Shown: one piece after another, positions 54,502 through 63,650 of the stretch
How positions within the stretch are numbered: the stretch's first letter is position 1
Layout: each line of letters opens with the position of its first letter
Source of the DNA: Parapedobacter lycopersici
GTDB lineage: Bacteria > Bacteroidota > Bacteroidia > Sphingobacteriales > Sphingobacteriaceae
Length of the DNA: 64,000 bases
NCBI RefSeq assembly: GCF_024643285.1
Contig: NZ_JAMSLW010000004.1
Span: 370,770-434,769 of the forward strand
Reading direction: 5' to 3'
Notes under the pieces: model-generated
Database searches by the model: none
What the model was told of the DNA's origin: nothing
The model's input: the letters and a program-made list of their open reading frames with translations, nothing else
Made by a program: the position numbers and the translations under genes

Positions 54502-55666
54502 AAAACATGTCTATTTTCCGTAGCTTTTCAGCTGCAGCTTCCAGTGTCTGCGTCGACTTAGCAAAACATAAGCGCAATAACCGTTGGTTAATGGGATCCG
54601 TATAGAAAGCCACCACCGGAATCGTTGCCAACCCAAACTCCCTGGTTAACCGTTCACTGAAACCCTCCTCTTCCTGCTCACTCAGTGCGGAATAATCAAT
54701 TAACTGAAAATAAGTGCCTTCACAGGGCAAGAGACGGAAACCCGTTCCTTCCACTGCCGCGCGCAAAAAATCACGCTTTTCCTGAAAGAAAGCTGGCAAT
54801 TGTTCATATTCCGATTGATCGTCAAGGAAATCCGCCAGTGCGTGCTGTACAGGGGTATTTACACTGAAAACGTTGAACTGATGTACTTTTCTAAATGCAT
54901 CGGTCAGCCACGAAGGGGCCACAGCATATCCCGCTTTCCATCCGGTTACGTGGAAAAGCTTTCCGAACGATCCGATCACAAAACTCCGGTCCCGCAGTGC
55001 AGGGTATTGCAATACGCTGGAAAACCTACGCCCGTCATATACGATGTCTGCGTATACTTCGTCGCTTAAAACAAAAATGCCGGTTCCCTGTATTAGGTTC
55101 GACAATTTATTAAAATCAACGTCCGTCAGCAATTTCGAACTCGGGTTACCCGGGGAGTTGATAATGATCAGCTTTGTTTTCTCGGTAATGCAACGTGCTA
55201 CTTGCTGCCAGTCAATCGCAAAATCAGGGGCCAGTAAGGTAATATAACGTACCACACCGCCAAACAATTGCACAGTAGGAGCATAAGCGTCATAAGCCGG
55301 GTCAAAAACGATTACTTCATCACCAAAATTAACCACCGTTGCTATAGCATCAAAGAGTGCCTGCGTGCCGCCGGCCGTTATGGTTATCTCTTCCGTCGGG
55401 TCAACGGTCAACCCGTATGTATGCGCTATTTTTTCCGCTATGCGCTCACGCAGCGAAAGTACGCCCGGCATCGGGGCATATTGGTTATACCCCTTACGCA
55501 TATAATTCTCAACCAGACCAATCAATTTCGGCGAACAATCGAAATCAGGAAAGCCCTGAGAAAGATTAATAGCCCCGTATCGCTGGGCGAGCGCCGACAT
55601 CCTGGAAAATATACTGATGCCAACAGCCGGAAGCTTTGGATTAAATTGGGGAAATGAATTCATCAA
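54494..55666 (-). CDS. Class I/II aminotransferase, methionine aminotransferase-like (YbdL type)
   Basis: The 390-residue PLP enzyme resembles YbdL/kynurenine aminotransferase-like enzymes, several of which prefer methionine. It has the N-terminal INLSQGFPDFDCSPKLI, the Tyr/Asn region YNQYAPMPGV, and TAGGTQALFDAI. Further along are NSPGNPSSKLL, the PLP Asp/Tyr segment LSDEVYADIVYDG and the Schiff-base Lys in GSFGKLFHVTGWKAGY. The Arg for the carboxylate is in LRLCFAK. It heads a three-gene operon starting 114 bp after copy B2, so it may also be reached by read-through from the SusC2 unit. Methionine specificity is inferred. Confidence 0.88.
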   Translation of the reverse strand: MMNSFPQFNPKLPAVGISIFSRMSALAQRYGAINLSQGFPDFDCSPKLIGLVENYMRKGYNQYAPMPGVLSLRERIAEKIAHTYGLTVDPTEEITITAGGTQALFDAIATVVNFGDEVIVFDPAYDAYAPTVQLFGGVVRYITLLAPDFAIDWQQVARCITEKTKLIIINSPGNPSSKLLTDVDFNKLSNLIQGTGIFVLSDEVYADIVYDGRRFSSVLQYPALRDRSFVIGSFGKLFHVTGWKAGYAVAPSWLTDAFRKVHQFNVFSVNTPVQHALADFLDDQSEYEQLPAFFQEKRDFLRAAVEGTGFRLLPCEGTYFQLIDYSALSEQEEEGFSERLTREFGLATIPVVAFYTDPINQRLLRLCFAKSTQTLEAAAEKLRKIDMFYG

Positions 55667-55780
55667 ACTAAGTTATATTGCCCCCGATGCCAGGGGCAAG
55701 TATGCATTGGGTGACCACAAATATACCAAACGTAGGCTAAGGACAGTATCACTTTCGATGATTAGCATTTTACCAGTCTA

Positions 55781-57415
55781 TTAATCATACTGTCCGGCTT
55801 CCAGCGAACTTCCGGATAACAGGTAGTTTCGCTCTACGCGGTCCAACACAATATACAGGGAGTCCCGGTGTTCATTCGTCCCGGTCAGCACCACCTGCTG
55901 TCCGTCGGCAGTTTCCTCATAATGCAGGACCATTTTATGCCGTGTCAGTGGACGTGGCCCCTTTGCAAATCCGCGGTTCCTTCGGGTGTTAATTCCCCGT
56001 GGGTGAATCTTGGTACGTTCATCACCGATGTGTTCCCACGCTGTTTCATCAATCCAGTCTCCGGCGGACAGGCCGGATGTCACTGCCGCCTGCCGGGCAG
56101 TACTTGCCGGCACGCCACGCTCATCGGAGTCGCCACCAACCGGGACTTTATCCTGTAGGTATAACGTTTGCGTTGTCGTGTCGGCATAATAATGGAATAC
56201 CCGCCTCCCACCAGCCGTACCGGTGATTTCAAAATTCCGCTCCAAATCCATGATGGGGTTACCACCCCCGTTAGACAGACTCAGTCTGGTGGGCTTGTTT
56301 ACCTTGTAGGCTAGGGTAGTCCACTTCTCAAAAATCGCCTCCTGCCACCGCACGGTATCAAGGGGAGAATAAGGGATTTCCTCACCGTTAACCCTAAACT
56401 CCGAAACATCGTAGTATCCGCGAAGAGCCTTTACCCCGGGTGTCGAAGGCTGCTTATAGGGATCGTACAGAAAGTCCAGCAGCTGCAGGTAAAAGAGCAC
56501 CCCGAGGAACAGAAAGATGACAAAGGCCTTCAATCCATAGCGGAGCCCTTTTTGCCAGCGCTTAGGAAATGTAGGCCAGTAATCAACAGGAACGGTATAC
56601 TGCTGCAGGATAAACAGCCGATGTATTCTAGGCGCGTAATAACCAAAAATATACAAGCCCAGCAATACAAAATAGAACGCATACCCCTGTACACCACCAT
56701 CATATGCGTGATTTACCCAAGTAATACTGCCCAGAGCACCGAAAAGTAAAGCAGCACCGAAAACGATGGTCTGTCTAAAAAACAGCAGCGTACCCGCAAG
56801 CACTTCAACGATACCTGCAAACACTTGGTACCAAGGCACAATACCGATAGACATCCAATAGATTTTCTGACCCGAAAAATCACCGAAATCCGTATTCAGC
56901 AATCCTTCAGAAGGATACGGCATCTGAACAGGGAGCAATTTGGTAAAGCCAAAACCAATAATACCAATGCCCGCCCGGTAACGGGCCATTACCAATGCCC
57001 AATAGTACAACGTATTGTAGTCCCTGGCTTTTCGATCGATCAATGTCCATATTAATGCGCCAGCCGAAGCTATCGCCAGCAACGTTACCCAGATTGCATG
57101 CCCGACTAACCTCGGAATTCCCAGCCATTGGGTAAGCCATGGGAACGACGGGTTAAAGCGGGCAATATCATACAGGTCACGGTAATGCAGGCTGGTCCAA
57201 TCCGTATCAATCCATAATCGAAACCAACTAAAATCCGGCGGTATCGAAAACACGCCCGGAGGCACTATCAGCAGCACGATGTAAATAAAACCGACCCGAA
57301 AAGCAAACTTTTGAAAGGCGGTCCATGCACGCGGCTGGGATGGCACATCACCTGCTGGTATGGACACTGCTGGATTCGTTGTTTCCGGTTGCCGGATTGT
57401 TTTTTCTTCTGACAT
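55781..57415 (-). CDS. DoxX-like membrane protein with C-terminal exported domain, copy B2
   Basis: The 544-residue protein is the counterpart of B1. Shared marks are RYRAGIGIIGFGFTKLL, QMPYPSEG, DFGDFSGQKIYWMSIGIVPW, GIVEVLAGTLLFFRQT and NHAYDGGV. The soluble domain has GYYDVSEFRVNGEEIPYS, DTVRWQEAIFEKWTTLAYK and GGRRVFHYYADTTTQTLYLQ. Between the strands QDKVPV and MVLHYEE it carries an extra ~60-70 residues, basic near the end (INTRRNRGFAKGPRPLTRH), absent from B1, A1 and A2. It starts 28 bp after A2 and ends the SusC2 unit. Function unknown. Confidence 0.72.
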   Translation of the reverse strand: MSEEKTIRQPETTNPAVSIPAGDVPSQPRAWTAFQKFAFRVGFIYIVLLIVPPGVFSIPPDFSWFRLWIDTDWTSLHYRDLYDIARFNPSFPWLTQWLGIPRLVGHAIWVTLLAIASAGALIWTLIDRKARDYNTLYYWALVMARYRAGIGIIGFGFTKLLPVQMPYPSEGLLNTDFGDFSGQKIYWMSIGIVPWYQVFAGIVEVLAGTLLFFRQTIVFGAALLFGALGSITWVNHAYDGGVQGYAFYFVLLGLYIFGYYAPRIHRLFILQQYTVPVDYWPTFPKRWQKGLRYGLKAFVIFLFLGVLFYLQLLDFLYDPYKQPSTPGVKALRGYYDVSEFRVNGEEIPYSPLDTVRWQEAIFEKWTTLAYKVNKPTRLSLSNGGGNPIMDLERNFEITGTAGGRRVFHYYADTTTQTLYLQDKVPVGGDSDERGVPASTARQAAVTSGLSAGDWIDETAWEHIGDERTKIHPRGINTRRNRGFAKGPRPLTRHKMVLHYEETADGQQVVLTGTNEHRDSLYIVLDRVERNYLLSGSSLEAGQYD

Positions 57416-57443
57416 AACGCAATGTTTAAGTATGCAATAAGAA

Positions 57444-58841
57444 CTACAAAATCAATTCATTTCCCCGTCTTCCGCCAGTCCGCTGAAGTTCCTCTCGAAG
57501 GTATTTTTTATCCAGACGATCGAGCACCGCGGTTACCGAATCACCCGCAGCCGTCGTTCCGGAAACAACGAGCGTATATGCATCAGGACGTTCATAATGC
57601 AGCACGAATTGATCGCCCGCATAATGCGGGTTTTTATTTTCCAGATATAGCACATGCGCCGCACTATCAATACGATAATGATAATAATGCCGGCTTGCAG
57701 TACCCCCCAATTCATATAGTCGATCCCGGTCATCGCGATGAAATACTTCGCTTGTGGCATGCCAGGGCTGGATCGTTGCGGCCGTTTTAATACTCAGTGT
57801 AGACCATTCTTCAAACACCACATTCTGCCAGCGGACAGTATCTTTTTTATCATAAGGAATTTCCCGGCCGTTGAATCGGAATTCACGAACGTTATATAAA
57901 CCACGGGCATTGGTCAGGCCCGGCGTTTCAGGGTACTGGTATGAACCCTCCGTGTATACCGCATAAGCTTTGTATCCAGCAAGGCCCACAAAAAAGAAAA
58001 CAAAAGCCGATTTCAGTCCAATCCGCAATTTTTGCTGCCACGCATGAGCATAAACGGGTCGGTACTTGTCCGGCTGCGCCGGTTTAGCCAGGGAAAATAC
58101 AAGAATGATACGGCGTATATCGTGCAGCAGCAGAAAAGCAGCCATCTGCAGCAAATACAAACTATAAATCGCTTCGCCACCTTCGTATGCCAGGTTTGAC
58201 AGGAATACATTGCCTTGGAAAACAAGGATCAGAAAGGCGCCGATAGCCGTTGTCCGGCGGTATAGCAGCAAGAGTCCGCCCAGCACTTCAAGGCTTCCCA
58301 AAAACACCTCAAAAGAGGGGGCTATGCCCAGGCTTAATGAAAAAATTTTCCAGGCCGACAAATCACCGTAATTCGTATTGAAATTACTCAAAGACGGATT
58401 GGGCGCCTGGAGCGGGAAGACCTTGATCAACCCATAGGCGATTACACCGATAGCCAGCCGGTATCGCAGCACAACCCGCAACACATAATACAAACGATCG
58501 TAATTCCACTTCAATCCTTTTTTTTGCGCGATCCATGACCATATCCAGGTCAATGCACCGGCAATAATCACAAGGAAGAGCCAATCCAGCAATGTATTCA
58601 ATCCCCAGAAATCCACGGATTTAATGTGATGTAAAAACTGTGGGGTATACCTGCTGATATTGAAAATATCAGCGAACTGCAACTGCAGCCAGTTGATGGA
58701 AAGCACATGCTGGTAATACTTCCAGTCCAGCGGCACGGCCTGTAGCATTAAATAGCTAAAGATAAACCGAAAAATCACTTTCTCCCGGTGATTCCAGGAT
58801 ACGACGGTGGTTTGTTCCAATGAAAATGCCATAACATTCAT
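57444..58841 (-). CDS. DoxX-like membrane protein with C-terminal exported domain, copy A2
   Basis: The 465-residue protein is the counterpart of A1. It has an N-terminal membrane part and a DoxX-like core (VVLRYRLAIGVIAYGLIKVF, PLQAPNPSLSNFNTNYGDLS, LGSLEVLGGLLLLYRRTTAIG). The soluble C-terminal domain has GLYNVREFRFNGREIPYD, DTVRWQNVVFEEWSTLSIK and SRHYYHYRIDSAAHVLYLE, and ends with SVTAVLDRLDKKYL. The Gly-x-x-Lys-x-x-x-x-Gln-x-Pro pattern in the core is common to all four copies. It starts 2 bp after SusD2. Function unknown; an inner-membrane role tied to the SusC2/SusD2 substrate is likely from the operon. Confidence 0.72.
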   Translation of the reverse strand: MNVMAFSLEQTTVVSWNHREKVIFRFIFSYLMLQAVPLDWKYYQHVLSINWLQLQFADIFNISRYTPQFLHHIKSVDFWGLNTLLDWLFLVIIAGALTWIWSWIAQKKGLKWNYDRLYYVLRVVLRYRLAIGVIAYGLIKVFPLQAPNPSLSNFNTNYGDLSAWKIFSLSLGIAPSFEVFLGSLEVLGGLLLLYRRTTAIGAFLILVFQGNVFLSNLAYEGGEAIYSLYLLQMAAFLLLHDIRRIILVFSLAKPAQPDKYRPVYAHAWQQKLRIGLKSAFVFFFVGLAGYKAYAVYTEGSYQYPETPGLTNARGLYNVREFRFNGREIPYDKKDTVRWQNVVFEEWSTLSIKTAATIQPWHATSEVFHRDDRDRLYELGGTASRHYYHYRIDSAAHVLYLENKNPHYAGDQFVLHYERPDAYTLVVSGTTAAGDSVTAVLDRLDKKYLREELQRTGGRRGNELIL

Positions 58842-58843
58842 TA

Positions 58844-60199
58844 TTAATAACCATGATTCTGTTCAAGCGCCGGATCGATAAGTATCTGGCCAATCGGTAT
58901 TGGCAGCACATATTTATCCGGGTCGGTTAAATTGAGTACTTCATCCGCCCGTCCCGTCCGCACCAGGTCAAACCACCGATGGGGCTCAAAGGCAAACTCA
59001 AACCGACGTTCATTTTCGATCGCCAGCAACAGGGTTTCTTTTGTCGACGCGCTATCGGGCTTGAGCTCCGCACGATCACGTATGGTATTCAGGTCTTCCA
59101 GCGCACCGACCAACCTTGATCCTCCCAAATTTGCCCGTGCTTCGGCACGGATCAGGTATAGTTCTGCGATACGGATTACATATGACGGATCAACGGGTGG
59201 ATTGCGGTAATATAAATTCCCATACCAGATGCCCGAACTGGTCTGCGCAACAAGTGCCTTTCTGCCCCCACCAATAGCCGGATCAGTAACCTGTGATATG
59301 AATTCATCTGTCGGAAACCAGCGACGGACCCCGCCATTAACCGGAGGCTGCCAATTATTCCGGTGACCATTGGTATTATTATTACTGTAAGCAGTCTCAA
59401 AGACCGACTCCCGGGATCCCACCACATTATTGGCGAACCAACTGCTATAGGGCTTCATCAACGTATAATTCGGGTCTTCTATCAACGCGCTGGCATAGAA
59501 CTCCGCCTGCTCCCAGTCTTGCTGGTATAAATAAAACCGGGCTTTCAGTGCCCAAACGGTATTCTTCGTCGCCCGGACCCGGTTAACGCCAGTCGGCAGG
59601 CGGCTTTCCGCCTCGTCCAGGTCACGAAGCACCTGGGCATACGTTTCCGCAAGGGAGCTTCGGCTTATCCCTTTGGTGTCGTCCACCGATTCCGTAGGAG
59701 TAAGCACCAACTGCACCCCTCCCCAGGTACGGGCCAGGTCGAAATAAGCTAACGCACGGATAAAATAAGCCTCACCGAGTATGCGGTTGCGCGATGCACC
59801 ATCAATCAGCTGATCCGGAAGTATGGGCACTTTTGCAATGATGTGATTGGCCTGATTGATGGTGTTATAAATCGCAACCCAGGCGCTTTCCACCTCTTCA
59901 TTATCGGAGCGGACGTCATGCTGTATAAACTCCCTGTTTACCGTCCGGGAATCCCCCCAAGCCAGTTCACCTCCCTGCAGGTAAATCGCGAACTGGAACG
60001 TAGTACCATAATAGCCATTACTCGCCAGCGACCGATAAGCGCCGTTCAGTGCCGTCTCGGCCGAGCCGAGGTCTACGATTGTCACTTCATCCGATGCTTC
60101 ATCGCGGGGTTGCACATCCAAAAAGGTTTCGCAGGACGCCAGCGAAAAAATTGCCAGCATCATAAGGTTGTAGGTGTTTCGTATGATTGTTGCTTTCAT
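58844..60199 (-). CDS. SusD/RagB outer-membrane lipoprotein, unit 2
   Basis: The 451-residue lipoprotein (signal MKATIIRNTYNLMMLAIFSL, lipobox ASC) is the partner of SusC2. It closely matches SusD1: FLDVQPRDEASDEVTI, NGYYGTTFQFAIYLQGGELAW, WVAIYNTINQANHIIAKV, GEAYFVRALAYFDLARTWGG, TNGHRNNWQPP, and IENERRFEFAFEPHRWFDLV. The near identity of ligand-side segments such as NTNGHR-NWQPP in both copies suggests similar ligands. It lies 10 bp after SusC2. Confidence 0.94.
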   Translation of the reverse strand: MKATIIRNTYNLMMLAIFSLASCETFLDVQPRDEASDEVTIVDLGSAETALNGAYRSLASNGYYGTTFQFAIYLQGGELAWGDSRTVNREFIQHDVRSDNEEVESAWVAIYNTINQANHIIAKVPILPDQLIDGASRNRILGEAYFIRALAYFDLARTWGGVQLVLTPTESVDDTKGISRSSLAETYAQVLRDLDEAESRLPTGVNRVRATKNTVWALKARFYLYQQDWEQAEFYASALIEDPNYTLMKPYSSWFANNVVGSRESVFETAYSNNNTNGHRNNWQPPVNGGVRRWFPTDEFISQVTDPAIGGGRKALVAQTSSGIWYGNLYYRNPPVDPSYVIRIAELYLIRAEARANLGGSRLVGALEDLNTIRDRAELKPDSASTKETLLLAIENERRFEFAFEPHRWFDLVRTGRADEVLNLTDPDKYVLPIPIGQILIDPALEQNHGY

Positions 60200-60209
60200 C
60201 TTTACCTAA

Positions 60210-63200
60210 TTAGAATTTAAGATTGATACCGAGTTGAAATGAAATGGGTTGGGGTGCCGTTCCCACATCTATCCCGCGGGCATTCTGATCGGCGGTATGT
60301 ACCGATTCGGGATCGGGGCCGAGGTAATTGGTCAGCAGCCAAAGATTAGAGCCCACTGCATACAGCCGTAGCGCTTTAAGTCCTAATTTGGCCGCTGCAT
60401 TCCCCGGAAGCGTGTATCCTACCATCAACGTCTTTAAACGGATAAAAGACCCATCCTCCAAAAAGCGGCTGCTTTGCTCAATACCGTAATTATTACCTAC
60501 ACTGGTTGCCCTTGGAACATCAGTCACATCCCCTGGTTGTTGCCAACGGTTCAGGTTATAGGCCAGGATGGAGCGATTGCCGCCTTTGGTGCCCCCACCT
60601 TCCATCAGGATTCGATCAAAGCTGACCACCTTATTGCCATACTGATAAGTAAACAGCACATTAAAATCAAAAGCACCAAAGGTGATATTGTTAGTCAGAC
60701 CACCAAAAAACTTCGGGTTTGCATCCCCCAGCAGCTGTCGATCAGCCACGGTAATGTTCCCATCGCCATTTACGTCTTCAAATACCGCGGCGCCTGTTTG
60801 CGGGTCCACATAAAGCTGTTTATACAGCCAGAAAGAATATAATGGATAACCGGCTTCATTCCGGGCCATATCGCGGGAGCCATAGACCAGCGGGAAATCC
60901 AGTTGTTCCACGCGGTTCCAGTTCCTGGTAAAGTTGAATTGTGTCGTCCACCGCAGTTTTGAAGTGGCGATATTAGTTGATAAAATAGAGAACTCAACAC
61001 CCTTATTGCTAATCTCGCCACTATTCGCATAATAGCTCGAAAAGCCCGAAATCGCTTCAATCGGCAGGGGCAACAATAAATCCGTCGTATACTTATTGTA
61101 ATAATCTACGGTAAGCGCCAGGCGGTTGTTCAGGAAACCAAGGTCCAGCCCCGCATCAAACTGTCTCGTTTTCTCCCATCGTAAATCGGGATTGGCAAGC
61201 TGTGACGGACGTGTTCCGGACTGGTCCGTTCCGCCGGGGACCGCCAGGTAGTTGGCGCCGCCGGACCATAATCCAAGGGCTGCAAAATTATTGATCCCGT
61301 TCTGGTTCCCCAGGATTCCCAGGCTCGCGCGGAGTTTAATATCGCTTATTGCGTTGACATCCCTTAGAAAAGCCTCTTCCTTAAGTCGCCATGATACGCC
61401 CACTGAAGGGAAATAGCCCCATCGGTTATTGGCACCGAATTTTGAGGAGCCATCCGCGCGTAAGGATCCTTCGATATAATACTTATTCCGGTAATTATAA
61501 TCCACCCGGGCAAAGAATGAAGCCAGGTTCACCTTCGTCCACCCCTGTTCAGCGGTTACTACACTTGCCGCACTGATCTGCGTATAGTTGCTATTGGGAA
61601 AACCTGTACCCTGGGCCTGTGTAAATTTCAGGATATTACTTTGGAACGTATTGCCCAGCAAGGCCCCAATATGATGGTCATCCGAAAACGTCCTTCGATA
61701 AGTTAACGTCTGCTCATTGATCCACGTACTGTTTTGCGTAATCGCAGAGATGGCAAGCCCGCCGGCGGCGCCTCTTAATGTTTTGTCGGTATTGTATTCG
61801 CTTTCATCGTAATTGTTGTAATCCGCGCTCCAGCTTGTTCTTAACGTAAAATAGTCGGCAAAATTGACTTCCCCGTATACATTACCAATGTAGCGCAAGG
61901 ATGCCGTTTGTACTGACACATCCGTCAGCAGCAAATCCGTATTCTCAAACGCCTGTCTGAACGGTGTACCGTCCGGATTATTCTTGGGTTGGTATGTGGG
62001 CGTGTGGAGGGCTGCCTGGAATATCCCCGTGCCCGGACCAGTGCCGGCGCGTACCTGGTTACGGTGCGAATAAGATAGGGTATTACTGGTCCCCACAATA
62101 AAATGATCACTTACTTTCTGGTCCAGGTTCACCTTGAAACTCCCCCTCTGAAAATGTGCAGGACGCAGATTAGCTTCCTGCGAAGTATAATTGGCTCCCA
62201 GGTAATAGCGTGTAACTGTGCCTCCACCCTGCACCGCTAAATCGTAGTTCTGCAGCTGTGCGGTTTTGAAAATATCACTTATCCTATCGTACGTTTTCTG
62301 TTCCTCGGGAAGCCTCAGGCCGGGCACGCCGTTGATCAGCTCGTTCACAGGCCGGAAAGGACGGTTTTCATAGGTTTGATTCAATGTTGGATTGTCAATG
62401 CCCGAATTAATCCACGCTTCATTGACCAGCAGGGCATGCTCAGGTCCTGTGGTCTGTTTCCAAAGCCTGTTTTGATCGGCCCAGGCGATCCCCTGTAATG
62501 TATTGAAGGTGATCGTAGCCGGTTGTTCATAATTACCTCGCTTTGTGGTGATAATAATGACCCCATTAGCCCCCCTCGATCCATAGATCGCGGTTGCACT
62601 TGCATCTTTCAATACCTCAATACTTTCAATGTCGGAGGGATTGATGTCTGAAATGGGAGATGTTGCTTTACCACCCAGATCAACGGACGATAAGCTTTCA
62701 TTATTTACAAATACGCCGTCAATAATATAAAGTGGATCGGCACTTGCGTTGATCGAGGACGCACCGCGCACCCGTACCACCACTGCGTCCCCCGGAACAC
62801 CCGACTGGGAGTTGACCTGCAATCCAGCAGCCGTTCCCTGCAGTTGGGCATCAAAGCCGGCGACCGGAATAGCCGAGATATCTTCCGCGGCTATTTTGGC
62901 CACGGATCCGATAAGGTCCCTCCGCCGTTGTGTTCCGTATCCTACCACCACCACTTCATCGAGTCCGGTGGCATCCGGCTCCAATTCAATGGTTATCGGA
63001 CTGCCATCAGCGACAACGGACCTGGATTTATAGCCAATAAAACTCACAATGATGGTATAGGGAAACTGCTGGCCCGTTATAAATTGAAACCGACCCCGGC
63101 TATTTGTTTTCGTACTATGGGTAACGCCCTGTAACTGCAGTGAAGCGCCGGCAAGCGGCTCCTTCGTAACCGCATCTACGACCAGACCGTCTAATGTCGA

Positions 63201-63332
63201 ATTTATCAGTGGGGTAGTTTCCTGTGCATTGGCTGACAGCACCGTGATACACAAAAGCAGGAAACAAGGGAGTAGACTGCCAAAAATAAATAAAGTTAAA
63301 TAAGGTATTCGTTTGTTGATATAGATAGCCAT
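60210..63332 (-). CDS. SusC/RagA-type TonB-dependent transporter, unit 2
   Basis: The 1040-residue transporter has a signal segment (IFGSLLPCFLLLCITVLSAN) and a CarboxypepD_reg-like domain (LDGLVVDAVTKEPLAGASLQ). The plug shows VVVGYGTQRRRDLIGSVAK, DPLYIIDGVFVNNE and IESIEVLKDASATAIYGSRG; the barrel ends SFQLGINLKF. It follows SusC1 almost segment by segment, for example EAWINSGIDNPTLNQTYENR against ESWINSGIDNPALNQTYENR. No STN domain is present. The promoter region carries the shared 18-bp operator-like element, and a 41-codon leader ORF lies between promoter and gene. Confidence 0.94.
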   Translation of the reverse strand: MAIYINKRIPYLTLFIFGSLLPCFLLLCITVLSANAQETTPLINSTLDGLVVDAVTKEPLAGASLQLQGVTHSTKTNSRGRFQFITGQQFPYTIIVSFIGYKSRSVVADGSPITIELEPDATGLDEVVVVGYGTQRRRDLIGSVAKIAAEDISAIPVAGFDAQLQGTAAGLQVNSQSGVPGDAVVVRVRGASSINASADPLYIIDGVFVNNESLSSVDLGGKATSPISDINPSDIESIEVLKDASATAIYGSRGANGVIIITTKRGNYEQPATITFNTLQGIAWADQNRLWKQTTGPEHALLVNEAWINSGIDNPTLNQTYENRPFRPVNELINGVPGLRLPEEQKTYDRISDIFKTAQLQNYDLAVQGGGTVTRYYLGANYTSQEANLRPAHFQRGSFKVNLDQKVSDHFIVGTSNTLSYSHRNQVRAGTGPGTGIFQAALHTPTYQPKNNPDGTPFRQAFENTDLLLTDVSVQTASLRYIGNVYGEVNFADYFTLRTSWSADYNNYDESEYNTDKTLRGAAGGLAISAITQNSTWINEQTLTYRRTFSDDHHIGALLGNTFQSNILKFTQAQGTGFPNSNYTQISAASVVTAEQGWTKVNLASFFARVDYNYRNKYYIEGSLRADGSSKFGANNRWGYFPSVGVSWRLKEEAFLRDVNAISDIKLRASLGILGNQNGINNFAALGLWSGGANYLAVPGGTDQSGTRPSQLANPDLRWEKTRQFDAGLDLGFLNNRLALTVDYYNKYTTDLLLPLPIEAISGFSSYYANSGEISNKGVEFSILSTNIATSKLRWTTQFNFTRNWNRVEQLDFPLVYGSRDMARNEAGYPLYSFWLYKQLYVDPQTGAAVFEDVNGDGNITVADRQLLGDANPKFFGGLTNNITFGAFDFNVLFTYQYGNKVVSFDRILMEGGGTKGGNRSILAYNLNRWQQPGDVTDVPRATSVGNNYGIEQSSRFLEDGSFIRLKTLMVGYTLPGNAAAKLGLKALRLYAVGSNLWLLTNYLGPDPESVHTADQNARGIDVGTAPQPISFQLGINLKF

Positions 63333-63420
63333 TGCTTATGTTCTTAATATATTCAGTAAACCAACCGGCTGCTGGATTTAGCTGTAAAATGCGCAAAGCC
63401 AGGTAGCTGGACACATATTC

Positions 63421-63459
63421 AAAAAAGAGAAGGTCCGGTAGCCGTGTGCCGACTACCGG
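63421..63459 (-). terminator. Terminator-like hairpin in the SusC2 leader
   Basis: On the minus strand CCGGTAG (63453-63459) pairs with CTACCGG (63435-63441) and is followed by ACCTTCTCTTTTTT. The left arm contains the stop codon of the 41-codon leader ORF, so a ribosome finishing that ORF would cover the stem. This arrangement fits attenuation. Confidence 0.5.
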
Positions 63460-63578
63460 CAGCACATGGCCACCTGCATGGAGTAAGCAAAGGGGTTTTT
63501 CCGGCCGCATGACAGATTAGGCGCAGTCAGGAACCGCAGTAAAGAAAATACCTGCTTAATAAGTTGTTGTTCGTCCAT
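63453..63578 (-). CDS. Putative 41-residue leader ORF upstream of SusC2
   Basis: The ATG at 63578 (context TTAACAATG) opens a 41-codon frame ending with TAG at 63453-63455. The peptide starts MDEQQLIKQVFSLLRF and ends KNPFAYSMQVAMCCR, with three Cys and three Met in total. The final Cys-Cys-Arg codons and the stop lie in the left arm of the following terminator-like hairpin. It resembles the SusC1 leader ORF in length, position and ending but hardly in the rest of its sequence. Confidence 0.5.
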   Translation of the reverse strand: MDEQQLIKQVFSLLRFLTAPNLSCGRKNPFAYSMQVAMCCR

Positions 63579-63650
63579 TGTTAACTAGTATAGCGTGTTA
63601 AAATCAAGTAATAATCAAAACACAACGAATTGTGTTTCAATAGCACAGCG

